Below, piece after piece: positions 1 to 8,011 of a DNA stretch of 34,055 nt; position 1 is the stretch's first letter, and each line of letters begins with the position of its first letter. This DNA comes from Devosia insulae DS-56. GTDB taxonomy: Bacteria; Pseudomonadota; Alphaproteobacteria; Rhizobiales; Devosiaceae. The stretch covers positions 1 through 34,055 of the forward strand of contig NZ_LAJE02000378.1 of the NCBI RefSeq assembly GCF_000970465.2, read 5' to 3'. The translations under genes were made by a program, and so were the position numbers. Under the pieces are notes generated by a model that saw only the letters and a list, made by a program, of their open reading frames with translations, ran no database searches and was not told the origin of the DNA.

Positions 1-112
1 GCATCTCTGGACAGCTAGCTGCATTAATACGTGGCGGGTAAGCGTTCAGGGGCATGACTGTGGGTGTGTTGTCTGAAGGAGACTGGGAACACCGGATTTG
101 ACATGAGCTGGC
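1..112. other. Unassigned leader before the adapter, probably not genomic
   Basis: These bases lie outside the adapter at 113-145, so they are separated from the genomic insert. I recognise no gene, motif or known barcode here. They may be library or barcode sequence, low-quality read end, or unrelated DNA joined during library making. They should not be annotated as part of the chromosome. Confidence 0.6.
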
Positions 113-145
113 TCGTCTGCAGCGTCAGAGGTGTATAAGAGACAG
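113..145 (+). other. Nextera/Tn5 read-1 adapter with mosaic end
   Basis: The stretch matches the Nextera read-1 transposon adapter (14-base read-1 part followed by the 19-base mosaic end) at 31 of 33 bases. The differences are T for G at 118 and G for T at 130. The last 13 bases of the mosaic end are exact. This is synthetic library sequence and marks 146 as the first genomic base. It supplies a false C-terminus and stop codon to the gene reading leftward into it. Confidence 0.95.
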
Positions 146-664
146 GGGCCAGGCCTCGAACGGCCCACACGCGATGAACGCCCAGTACGTCCGATACTTG
201 CTGGTCCGGTTGGCCGGCACGGTGGCTACCGCCAGGCCGAATTCCTGGAACTTGGTGGAGAGCAGCGTATCGCGATGCGCGGGCGAGCCTAGCCAGCCGT
301 TGATCGCCTGGTCGAGGGTCGACTGGCCGCCGGCGACGTTCTCACCCACGGCGCCATCATAGCCAGCCGTGGTGACGCGCTGGCGCAGGGTGACGCCGAG
401 ATCGTGCGACAGCGTATCCTTGGCGGCCATCAGGTTGGCCTGCGAGCGAGCGGCGTTCTCGAGCTGGATGTTGTAGCGCAGCGGCGGCTTGCCGGCGGCG
501 GCGCGGGTGCCGTTGATCGCCGCCATGATGCCACCCTGGGTCAACTGGATCGGCGCGACGCTGGCGGTGCTGCCCGGGGGCTTCGCCGGCGGGACCACCG
601 AGGTGCAGGCGGCGAGCAATGAAAGGGTGGCGAGGAGAAGAAGACCGCTGCGCAGAAGCGTCAT
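146..664 (-). CDS. CAP-domain (SCP/PR1-like) lipoprotein, 3' end cut off
   Basis: This is a secreted, probably membrane-anchored protein with one CAP domain, the cysteine-rich secretory protein/PR1 fold. Its role in bacteria is usually unknown. The ATG at 664 gives a lipoprotein signal peptide with a lipobox LLAAC and the lipidated Cys at residue 20, followed by a Pro/Ser/Ala-rich linker to about residue 40. The CAP domain fills about 45-170. The family's conserved polar residues are visible as His87 (SHD), Glu108 (GENVA) and His130 (SPAHR). The frame runs into the library adapter, so six further residues and the apparent stop are artificial. 173 genomic codons remain. The domain is nearly complete, but the native C-terminus is unknown. 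No strong Shine-Dalgarno is seen. Confidence 0.85.
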
Positions 665-867
665 AGGCGAGTGTTCCAGTGCGAGGCGGCGGCAGAAGCG
701 CGCCAATCGTGGCGTTGAAATGGCGTTTGACTGCCCTTGATCACACGGTTGCGCGAGCCGGAGCGAACTACAAGGCATTTGACTCTAATTAAGCATGATT
801 TTGCAAAGCGCTGGCTGACCCGAAGACATGCGCGCACCCTTTGCCTGCAGCTCAGGGGGCTCGCATC

Positions 868-1026
868 ATGCTCGACCAGGAATTCGAACATTTCGACGTC
901 CGCGCCATGACCCGGCACGAGCTGGCGCGACACACTGATTTCGCCCGCAACATGCTGTTCGCGGCCAGCGCCGCATCGCTGACGATCCTAGGCGCCGGCG
1001 CCTTCTTCCTCAGCCTGCTCCTCTAA
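868..1026 (+). CDS. Small single-pass membrane protein, unknown function
   Basis: A 52-residue frame starts at ATG 868 with a G-rich Shine-Dalgarno (GGGGG) about 8 bases upstream. A TTG start at 841 is also open, but the ATG is better placed. The first 30 residues are charged and acidic/His-rich. Residues about 31-52 are a hydrophobic helix rich in Ala, Leu and Phe that runs to the C-terminus, which suggests a tail-anchored inner-membrane protein. Its last 39 bases overlap the 3' end of the glycosyltransferase on the other strand. I do not recognise the family. The layout of a soluble head and a terminal helix, with a good ribosome site, favours a real gene, but at this size and GC content chance cannot be excluded. 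Confidence 0.5.
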   Translation: MLDQEFEHFDVRAMTRHELARHTDFARNMLFAASAASLTILGAGAFFLSLLL

Positions 1027-2025
1027 CGGCGCCCCTGCCCCGGCCCAGATAGCCGCGGCCACCAGCGCGACATAGGTCAGCGCGGCAATCGCCAGACCCC
1101 AATCACGATGGGCGCCTGCCAGCCACGCGAGCGGCAGCAGCACAATCACATTGATGCCGACATAGAGCAGCGTCGCCGTTAAGTGCGAGCCGAAGCGGCG
1201 TTGCAGCGCCTGATAGGCGTGACGCTTGTGGCCTTCCCAGAAGCGCTCGCGGCGCAGCATACGGCGAACGAGGGTCGTGAGGCTGTCGGCGAGGAACAGA
1301 CCACTGAGGATCAGCCACTGCCAGAGGCTGAGCCAGAAGCTGAGCATGGTGGTGAAAGCGAAGAAGGCCAGCATCAGCCCGAGATAAGTGCTGCCGGCAT
1401 CGCCCATGAAGATCTTTGCCGGCGGCCAGTTGAGCAACAGGAAGCCGAGGCAGGCGGCGGCAAGCCCGAGCATCCACCAGAGCCTGGGATCATCGACGAT
1501 ACCGGGCTCGAACAGCCAGGCGAGCAGCGCCGCGCCGACGAGAAGGAAAATCGCCTCCGACGCCGCGAGGCCATCGATGCCGTCCATGAAATTGAACAGG
1601 TTGATCCACAGCGCGCCGCTGAGGGTGAGGATCAGCAGCAGCACGGATTCCGGCACCGGCAGACCGAGCTGGTCGATCGGCAGCACCGCGACAATGGCGC
1701 CCATCAACAGCACCTGCGCGCCGAGCCGCCAGCGCGCGGCGATCGGGCGCTTGTCGTCGGCATAGCCGATGAAGGCGAGGAGGATGCCGGCCATGATCAC
1801 CGGCACGCCCAGCCAGGGCAACAGCAGCGCCATCAGCAGCCCGGCGATCGAGCCGCCGGCGACGATACCGACACCGCCGCCGCCCGGGGTGGGGACGACG
1901 TGCGAAGAGCGGCCATTGGGCTGCTGCATCAGCCCGAGCTTGCCGGCCCGGCGCATGATGATCCACGCAGTGAGAAACGAGACGAGCGCCGCGGTGGCAG
2001 CAATGGCAAGGCCGAGAGTGGGCAT
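988..2025 (-). CDS. WecA/WbpL-type glycosyltransferase family 4 (polyprenyl-phosphate sugar-1-phosphate transferase)
   Basis: This multipass inner-membrane enzyme transfers a sugar-1-phosphate from a UDP-sugar to undecaprenyl phosphate, the first step of O-antigen, exopolysaccharide or related glycan synthesis. The ATG at 2025 follows a GGAG ribosome site and gives 345 residues, the usual family length. An upstream in-frame start would add 32 residues without family character. The catalytic motifs are all present: Asp90-Asp91, NFMDGIDG at 145-152, FMGDAGS at 206-212, and the cytoplasmic His motif GHKRHAYQ at 265-272. About ten hydrophobic segments separate them. The His motif looks more like WbpL/WecA than MraY. 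The acidic C-terminal tail is unremarkable. No other polysaccharide gene lies nearby, so the acceptor pathway is unknown. Confidence 0.85.
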   Translation of the reverse strand: MPTLGLAIAATAALVSFLTAWIIMRRAGKLGLMQQPNGRSSHVVPTPGGGGVGIVAGGSIAGLLMALLLPWLGVPVIMAGILLAFIGYADDKRPIAARWRLGAQVLLMGAIVAVLPIDQLGLPVPESVLLLILTLSGALWINLFNFMDGIDGLAASEAIFLLVGAALLAWLFEPGIVDDPRLWWMLGLAAACLGFLLLNWPPAKIFMGDAGSTYLGLMLAFFAFTTMLSFWLSLWQWLILSGLFLADSLTTLVRRMLRRERFWEGHKRHAYQALQRRFGSHLTATLLYVGINVIVLLPLAWLAGAHRDWGLAIAALTYVALVAAAIWAGAGAPLEEQAEEEGAGA

Positions 2026-2094
2026 GGGCGCTCCGGGTGGTGGGAGCCCTAGCGTTAGCTTCGGTGATGGACGGCGACAAGGCTCAACGCCAGC

Positions 2095-2297
2095 AGACGG
2101 CCCCCTCCCGGCCTCCCCCATAAAGGGGGAGGTGAAGAGTCGAGGCTGTGGCGGGATCGTGCCAAACGCACCGGCGGGGCACCTCCCCCTTCATGGGGGA
2201 CTTCGAGCCGTCCCGAAGGGCAAATCGCTCCAGTGGAGCGATTTGAGGGGAGAAGGCCATGAGAGCTACGCTCGAATGGCTAAGGAGGGGGCCGTCT
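2095..2297. repeat. 203-bp palindromic intergenic element with 14-bp terminal inverted repeats
   Basis: The ends are perfect inverted copies, AGACGGCCCCCTCC at 2095-2108 and GGAGGGGGCCGTCT at 2284-2297. Inside are an 8-bp stem with a 5-base loop at 2112-2132, a related C-rich/G-rich pair near 2181-2199, and a perfect palindrome with 12-bp arms around one base at 2221-2245. The element fills most of the gap between the SDR stop at 2315 and the glycosyltransferase start. It resembles the intergenic mosaic elements (RIME-like) known in Rhizobiales. It lies just beyond the 3' end of the sugar operon and may act as its transcript end. Confidence 0.75.
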
Positions 2298-2314
2298 CTA
2301 TCAGTCGACGCCAG

Positions 2315-3127
2315 TCAGCCGGCGTAAAGCTGCAGTCCGCCATCGACGCGGAGCAGCTGGCCGTGGATGAACTTGGCTTCCGGCGAGCAGAGGAACACCA
2401 CCGCGTCGGCGATTTCCTCGGGTTCGGCGTAGCGGTCCATCGAGACCTTGTTGGAGTTCATCTTGTCCGGGTCGACCGTGCGGGTAGCCTGGAAGCGCGC
2501 AGTCTTCGACGGTCCCGGGCTCACCACGTTGACCCGCACGCCATGCTCGCGGACTTCGTCGGCGAGGCAGCGGGTATAGTGGGTCACGGCGGCCTTCAGC
2601 GTCGCGTAGATACCGCCCCCGCTCACCCCAATATGGGCAGCGACCGAGGCGATGTTGACGACAATGCCGTGCTGGCGCTCGACCATCTGCGGCACGAACG
2701 CCTGGGTCACCAGCATGGTGCCGATCAGGTTGTTGTTGGTGAGCGTGATCAGGTCGTCATAGGTGATGCCAAGGATGTTGTTGGGCACCGGCTTGCCACC
2801 CGCCGCGCCGATATCGCCGCCGGCGCAGTTGACGAGGATTTCGACCGGGCCGAACTTCTCCTCGATCTCCTTGCGCATAGTGTTGACCGCATCACGGTCG
2901 CCGATATTGCCGGTGACGCCCATCGAGCGGACACCTAGCCCCTCGATGGTCTTGATCATCGCGCCAAGGTTATCCGCCTCGCCGTATTTGGCGGCAGCGT
3001 CCCAGGTCAGGTCATGCACCACCACATCGGCGCCGCGCGCCGCGAGCTTCCGCGCCATGACACTGCCGAGGCCGCGGCCCGAGCCGGTTACGAAAGCGAT
3101 TTTTCCCGAGAGATCTTTTCCTGCCAC
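2315..3127 (-). CDS. SDR family NAD(P)-dependent oxidoreductase
   Basis: This is a classical short-chain dehydrogenase/reductase of 270 residues, probably cytosolic. Residue numbers here count from the GTG start. The cofactor motif TGSGRGLG is at about 14-21, the NCAG motif at 100-103, and the catalytic Ser161, Tyr174 and Lys178 (YATLK) are present. The C-terminal VDGG motif is also present. A TTG at 3139 abuts the upstream stop, but GTG at 3127 has GGAGG five bases before it and is preferred. It is the last gene of the sugar operon, 12 bases after the isomerase/epimerase. Operon position suggests it oxidises or reduces a sugar-derived intermediate. The sequence alone does not give the substrate. 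Confidence 0.85.
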   Translation of the reverse strand: MAGKDLSGKIAFVTGSGRGLGSVMARKLAARGADVVVHDLTWDAAAKYGEADNLGAMIKTIEGLGVRSMGVTGNIGDRDAVNTMRKEIEEKFGPVEILVNCAGGDIGAAGGKPVPNNILGITYDDLITLTNNNLIGTMLVTQAFVPQMVERQHGIVVNIASVAAHIGVSGGGIYATLKAAVTHYTRCLADEVREHGVRVNVVSPGPSKTARFQATRTVDPDKMNSNKVSMDRYAEPEEIADAVVFLCSPEAKFIHGQLLRVDGGLQLYAG

Positions 3128-3139
3128 AACGGCCTCCAA

Positions 3140-4123
3140 TCACATAAGTCCAAGAGCTTTGAGGTTCGCGGCACTCTTGCGGTACTGCCCAAGCTCGTAA
3201 TCGATCAGTTCGTGGTCGGCATTGCGCTGCCACGGGGTGCGCCATTCCTCGCCCGCTTCGAAGCGGTTCTTCTGCACGGCGAGGAGGCAGGCGGCGAGGT
3301 CTTCGGCCTGTTTGGGGGCGTAGCCGTGCCACCACTCGGGGGTAAAGAGCTTGACGTGCCGGTCGTCGAGCGCGCCGATCTCGATACAGGCGAGCATCTC
3401 GTCATTGTGCTCGGCGAGGATGTCGAACATCTGCTTGTGCGGCACGCAGCCATCACCCGAGGGGCAGCGCACCAGGCGGAAGCCATCGGGCTCGATCACC
3501 GCCCGGTAGTCCTTGACGTGGCAGTGGCGCACATAGGGCGCAATCACCCGGGTGAAATCGAGCGGCGACTCGGCCACCGGGAAGGTGTTGGCCATGTCGA
3601 AGACGATGCGGACGTTGGGCCCGTATTCGTCGCAGAAATTGACCAGCTCGCGCGAAGTGAAATCCTGGTGGTTCTCGATCAGCAGCACTACGCCGGCGGC
3701 GGTCAGCTTGGGCACCGCGGCCTGGAGTTTCTCGTGCACCGAAGCGACGAGATCGTGCCACTTCTGGCCGGCTGCGGCACGGTCGCCGCAGAGGATCGGG
3801 GTCAGCGCAACGCGGATATATTTGGCATCGAGCGCGGTGGCGGCACGGATCAGCATGTCCATATCGCCGTGCTGCAGGCCGGAACTGACGATGCGCTTCC
3901 AGCCCAGGACATCGAGGCGCTGCTTCAGGGCCGCGAGCTCCGCGTCGGACTTGTCCTTCAGCCAGCCCTCCCAGAGCTCAATCGCCTTGCCGCCCAGTTC
4001 CTCGGTCAGCTTGATGAAGCCCTCGAGGCCGACCCCGTTGGGGTTGTGGCGCGGCGTGCCGGAGCCCTGCAGGCCGAGATAATAGGTGAGGCCATAGGGG
4101 TTGAGGCCGGTCGTGAGTTTCAT
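3140..4123 (-). CDS. Sugar phosphate isomerase/epimerase-like TIM-barrel protein
   Basis: A 327-residue protein of the xylose isomerase-like TIM-barrel superfamily (AP endonuclease 2 fold), expected to isomerise, epimerise or dehydrate a sugar or sugar acid with a divalent metal. The start is ATG 4123, giving MKLTTGLNPYG. An earlier in-frame start only adds translated repeat sequence. Likely metal ligands follow the family order: Glu in LIENH, Asp in FDMAN, His in HCHVKD and Glu in CIEIG. It sits between two dehydrogenases in the operon, which fits a middle step of an oxidative sugar pathway. A partial copy of the intergenic repeat lies just upstream. The substrate is unknown. Confidence 0.8.
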   Translation of the reverse strand: MKLTTGLNPYGLTYYLGLQGSGTPRHNPNGVGLEGFIKLTEELGGKAIELWEGWLKDKSDAELAALKQRLDVLGWKRIVSSGLQHGDMDMLIRAATALDAKYIRVALTPILCGDRAAAGQKWHDLVASVHEKLQAAVPKLTAAGVVLLIENHQDFTSRELVNFCDEYGPNVRIVFDMANTFPVAESPLDFTRVIAPYVRHCHVKDYRAVIEPDGFRLVRCPSGDGCVPHKQMFDILAEHNDEMLACIEIGALDDRHVKLFTPEWWHGYAPKQAEDLAACLLAVQKNRFEAGEEWRTPWQRNADHELIDYELGQYRKSAANLKALGLM

Positions 4124-4182
4124 CGGATTACCGTTGGTGCGAAAGCCTGGCTGGTGCGCCGATTCCAGGAACCGGGCGCGGC

Positions 4183-4218
4183 GTCTCCCCATTATGGGGA
4201 GGTTGGGAAGGGGCCGTT
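4183..4218. repeat. Partial copy of the terminal-inverted-repeat intergenic element
   Basis: Read on the minus strand this stretch repeats the left end of the 2095-2297 element: ACGGCCCC, a pyrimidine-rich link, then a C-rich/G-rich hairpin (8-bp arms CTCCCCAT/ATGGGGAG at 4185-4201 around one base). Only one end is present, so it is a truncated or half-size copy. It lies inside the operon, between the XylB-like dehydrogenase and the isomerase gene, and could fold in the mRNA. Confidence 0.6.
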
Positions 4219-4232
4219 CCTAGCAATTGGTA

Positions 4233-4985
4233 TTAGCGCAATCCCCCGTCCACGGTGATGGATTGCTTGGTGATCATGCGGCTGTCGTCGGAGGCGAGGA
4301 ACAGCACCATGCGAGCGATCTCGTCGCCGAGCAGCACGTGCTTGAGCGCCTGGCGTGAGACCACCGCGTCGATCGATTCCTGGGTGGGGAACCACAGCCG
4401 CTTCTGCCGCTCGGTGATCACGGCGCCCGGCTCGATGGCGTTGACGCGGATGTTGTCCTTGCCGAAGCCGCGGCCGAGCGCGCGGGTGAGGCCGAGCACG
4501 GCGGCCTTGGCGGTGGCGTAGACCGGCATGTTGTCGGCGCCGCCGCGCCAGGCGATCGACGAGAAGTTGATGATCGAGCCGCCACCCAGTTCCTGCATGT
4601 GCGAGCGCACCGCCTGCGCCGCGAAGAATTGCGGCTTCAGGTTGATGTCGGTCGAGCGGTCCCAATACTCCTCGGTGACGTCGTCGATGGCGTGGCGATC
4701 GTCGTTCGCCGCGTTGTTGACGAGGACGCCGATGGGGCCGAGGCGGCTCTTCACCACATCGATCGCGGCGCGGAGGCCCGTGATGTCGGTGATATCGCAG
4801 ACGAGGAACGTGGCGCCGGTCTCAGCGACCAGCTCCCTGCCTTCGGCCTCGAGGATATCGACGAAGGCGACCTTGGCGCCACAGCGCGCGAAGGCCCGAA
4901 CGACATCGGCGCCGATGCCGCTGGCGCCACCGGTGACGAACACGACCCGGCCGGCGAGGCTGGGATAGTTGGCGAACTCGGTAAT
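4233..4985 (-). CDS. XylB-like SDR aldose 1-dehydrogenase (probable D-xylose/L-arabinose dehydrogenase type)
   Basis: Probable NAD(P)-dependent oxidation of an aldose to its lactone. The sequence follows Caulobacter D-xylose dehydrogenase XylB as I recall it: YPSL near the N-terminus, TGGASGIG, the family-typical NNAANDDRH, INFSSIAW, YATAK with catalytic Tyr and Lys, and ITERQ-LW. The first GTG (4943) would cut off the first beta strand and the YPSL segment. The open frame continues upstream to an ATT at 4985 with GAGG just before it, and the ATPase stop TAG at 4998-5000 is in frame. The start is therefore probably the rare ATT, giving about 250 residues, the family length. It is coupled to the importer, so the imported sugar is probably its substrate. 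The exact sugar is not certain. Confidence 0.8.
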   Translation of the reverse strand: MTEFANYPSLAGRVVFVTGGASGIGADVVRAFARCGAKVAFVDILEAEGRELVAETGATFLVCDITDITGLRAAIDVVKSRLGPIGVLVNNAANDDRHAIDDVTEEYWDRSTDINLKPQFFAAQAVRSHMQELGGGSIINFSSIAWRGGADNMPVYATAKAAVLGLTRALGRGFGKDNIRVNAIEPGAVITERQKRLWFPTQESIDAVVSRQALKHVLLGDEIARMVLFLASDDSRMITKQSITVDGGLR

Positions 4986-4997
4986 TTCCTCGGACCT

Positions 4998-6107
<1,110 letters not shown>

Positions 6108-6108
6108 T

Positions 6109-7017
6109 TTACTTGATTGCTCCCTGGGTAAGGCCGCGGACGAAGTATTTGCCGCCGAAGAAGTAGACGAGGAGTGGAGGCAGGGCGCCGATCAGCACCG
6201 CCGCGCTCATGACGTCGTAGGTGCGCACCGTGGTGCCGCTCATCGACAGGGCGACCAGCGCCGAGGTGATGGGCTGGTTGCTGCCCGAGTTCAGCACCAC
6301 GCCGAACAGGTACTCGTTCCAGATGCCGGTGAACTGCCAGATCACCGTGACGATGATGATCGGCGGCGAGAGCGGGATCATGATCTTCCAGAAGATGCGC
6401 CAGAAGCCGGCACCATCGATACGGGCAGCCTTCAGCAGATCGTCGGGAATGGAGACGTAGTAGTTGCGGAAGAACAGGGTGGTGAAGCTCAGGCCCTGGA
6501 TACAGTGCACCAGGACGAGGCCATAGACGGAGTTCGCCAGCCCGAGCTTGCCGAGGAGGAACGCCCAGGGCAGCAGCGCGATCTGACCGGGCATGAACAC
6601 ACCCAGCAGCATGCAGCCGAAGACGATCTCGGAGCCCGGGAACTTCCACTTACTGAGGATGTAGCCGTTGATGGCGCCGAGCGCGGTCGAGATGATGGTC
6701 GCCGGGACCACCATGGCCACCGAGTTCCAGAAGTAGCGGGCGACGCCATTGCACTGGCCGCCGATACAGAAATCGCTCCAGGCCTGCGGCCAGGCATCGA
6801 GGCGGAAGCTCTGCGGCAGCGAGATCAGGCCCATGGCGCCGATTTCGGCATTGGTACGGAACGAGTTGAGCACCACCACCAGCAGCGGCACGATGTAGAC
6901 GACCGAGATCAGGCCAAGCAGGCCATAGATCACGATGCGCGAGATCAGGCGGCGGCGGCTGGCAACAGCGGCCTCGCGGTCTTCGACGACGGTGGCACCA
7001 AGGACTGCATCAGCCAT
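6109..7017 (-). CDS. Sugar ABC importer permease, MalG/GtsC type
   Basis: Inner-membrane subunit of the CUT1 importer, 302 residues with about six transmembrane helices. After a soluble N-terminus the first helix spans about 25-50. The cytoplasmic EAA loop that contacts the ATPase reads DLLKAARIDGAGFW. A loop with two Cys (CIGGQC) lies between helices 1 and 2. The ATG overlaps the end of the upstream permease by 8 bases. It pairs with the MalF/GtsB-like permease encoded immediately before it and the binding protein at the operon head. Confidence 0.92.
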   Translation of the reverse strand: MADAVLGATVVEDREAAVASRRRLISRIVIYGLLGLISVVYIVPLLVVVLNSFRTNAEIGAMGLISLPQSFRLDAWPQAWSDFCIGGQCNGVARYFWNSVAMVVPATIISTALGAINGYILSKWKFPGSEIVFGCMLLGVFMPGQIALLPWAFLLGKLGLANSVYGLVLVHCIQGLSFTTLFFRNYYVSIPDDLLKAARIDGAGFWRIFWKIMIPLSPPIIIVTVIWQFTGIWNEYLFGVVLNSGSNQPITSALVALSMSGTTVRTYDVMSAAVLIGALPPLLVYFFGGKYFVRGLTQGAIK

Positions 7018-7936
7018 TGCGAGACTCCCGGCGACGGCGCCACACCAGATAGAGCGAGTACGGCACGAGGACGATGGCGAGAGCCGCCAGCACCATCATG
7101 GCCGCGGCAGCGCCCTGCCCGATCTCACCACGCTGGAACATGAAGTCGTAGACGTAGGTGGCGGGGAAGGTGGTCGAGATGCCGGGGCCGGAATTGGTCA
7201 GCGCCACGGCGAGATCGAAGGTCTTGATGGCGAACTGCAGCAGCACCACTGCCACGGCGATGAAGATCGGCCCGATCGAGGGCAGGATCACCTTGCGGTA
7301 GGTACGGAACCAGCTGGCGCCGTCGATCTGTGCTGCCTTGATGATGTCGGGGTCGACCGATCGGAGGCCGGCGAGGAACAGCGCCATCGAGAAGCCGGCC
7401 GAACCCCAGATGCCGGTGATGATGATGGCCCAGATGGCGTTCTTGCGGTCGGTGGTGAGGGCGAACTGGAAGTCGGTCCAGCCCAGCGCGTTGACCATGA
7501 ACTGGATGCCGCTGCCTGGGTTGTAGAGCCACTGCCACACGGTACCGGTGGCGATGAAGCTGACGGCGAGCGGGTAGAGGAAAATGGTGCGCCAGAACGA
7601 CTCGGCGCGGATCCGCTGGTCGATCAGGATGGCCAGCATCAGGCCGAAGGCCATGGCCAGCGTTACGTAGAACAGCGAGAAGAACAGCAGGTTATTGTAG
7701 GCGACGCTCCAGCGCCGGTTGGTCCAGAGCGAGACGTAGTTCTCGAAACCCTTGAACCCGTAGCTCGGCAACAGGGTGGAGTCGCTGAGCGAGATGTAGA
7801 ACGTCCAGCCCGCGAAAACGAACACGTAGATGAACGACGCAAGGATCGACGGGGCGATGATGAATACCGGGGTCCACTTCTTGATGCGGTCCCAGGTGCT
7901 CGTGCCAGCCGACACGGACTGACCTGCAATAGCCAA
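7010..7936 (-). CDS. Sugar ABC importer permease, MalF/GtsB type
   Basis: Inner-membrane subunit of the same importer, about 308 residues and six helices. It resembles the Pseudomonas glucose permease GtsB in many stretches I recall, including AILIDQRIRAE, RTIFLYPLA, GFSMALFLAGLR and FQRGEIGQGAA. The EAA loop reads IIKAAQIDGASWF. A TTG at 7963 is open, but TTG 7936 has GGGAGGGA a few bases upstream and is the better start. Both are TTG, so the gene starts on a rare codon. A hairpin separates it from the binding-protein gene. The resemblance suggests an aldose such as glucose or xylose as substrate. Confidence 0.9.
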   Translation of the reverse strand: MAIAGQSVSAGTSTWDRIKKWTPVFIIAPSILASFIYVFVFAGWTFYISLSDSTLLPSYGFKGFENYVSLWTNRRWSVAYNNLLFFSLFYVTLAMAFGLMLAILIDQRIRAESFWRTIFLYPLAVSFIATGTVWQWLYNPGSGIQFMVNALGWTDFQFALTTDRKNAIWAIIITGIWGSAGFSMALFLAGLRSVDPDIIKAAQIDGASWFRTYRKVILPSIGPIFIAVAVVLLQFAIKTFDLAVALTNSGPGISTTFPATYVYDFMFQRGEIGQGAAAAMMVLAALAIVLVPYSLYLVWRRRRESRNG

Positions 7937-7967
7937 CTGACTTCCCTCCCAAACGACAACCAAGGGA

Positions 7968-7994
7968 GCCGGCCGCGGGAGCCCCGCGACCGGC
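7968..7994 (-). promoter_or_regulatory. GC-rich hairpin between binding-protein and permease genes
   Basis: Arms CCGGCCGCGGG (7969-7979) and CCCGCGACCGG (7983-7993) pair with one mismatch around a three-base loop, with one further G-C pair outside. It begins about 18 bases after the binding-protein stop. No U run follows, so it is more likely a 3'-end stabilising or attenuating hairpin than a full terminator. This is a common arrangement that keeps binding-protein mRNA in excess. Confidence 0.6.
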
Positions 7995-8011
7995 CGCCCT
8001 CAGGAGGTATA

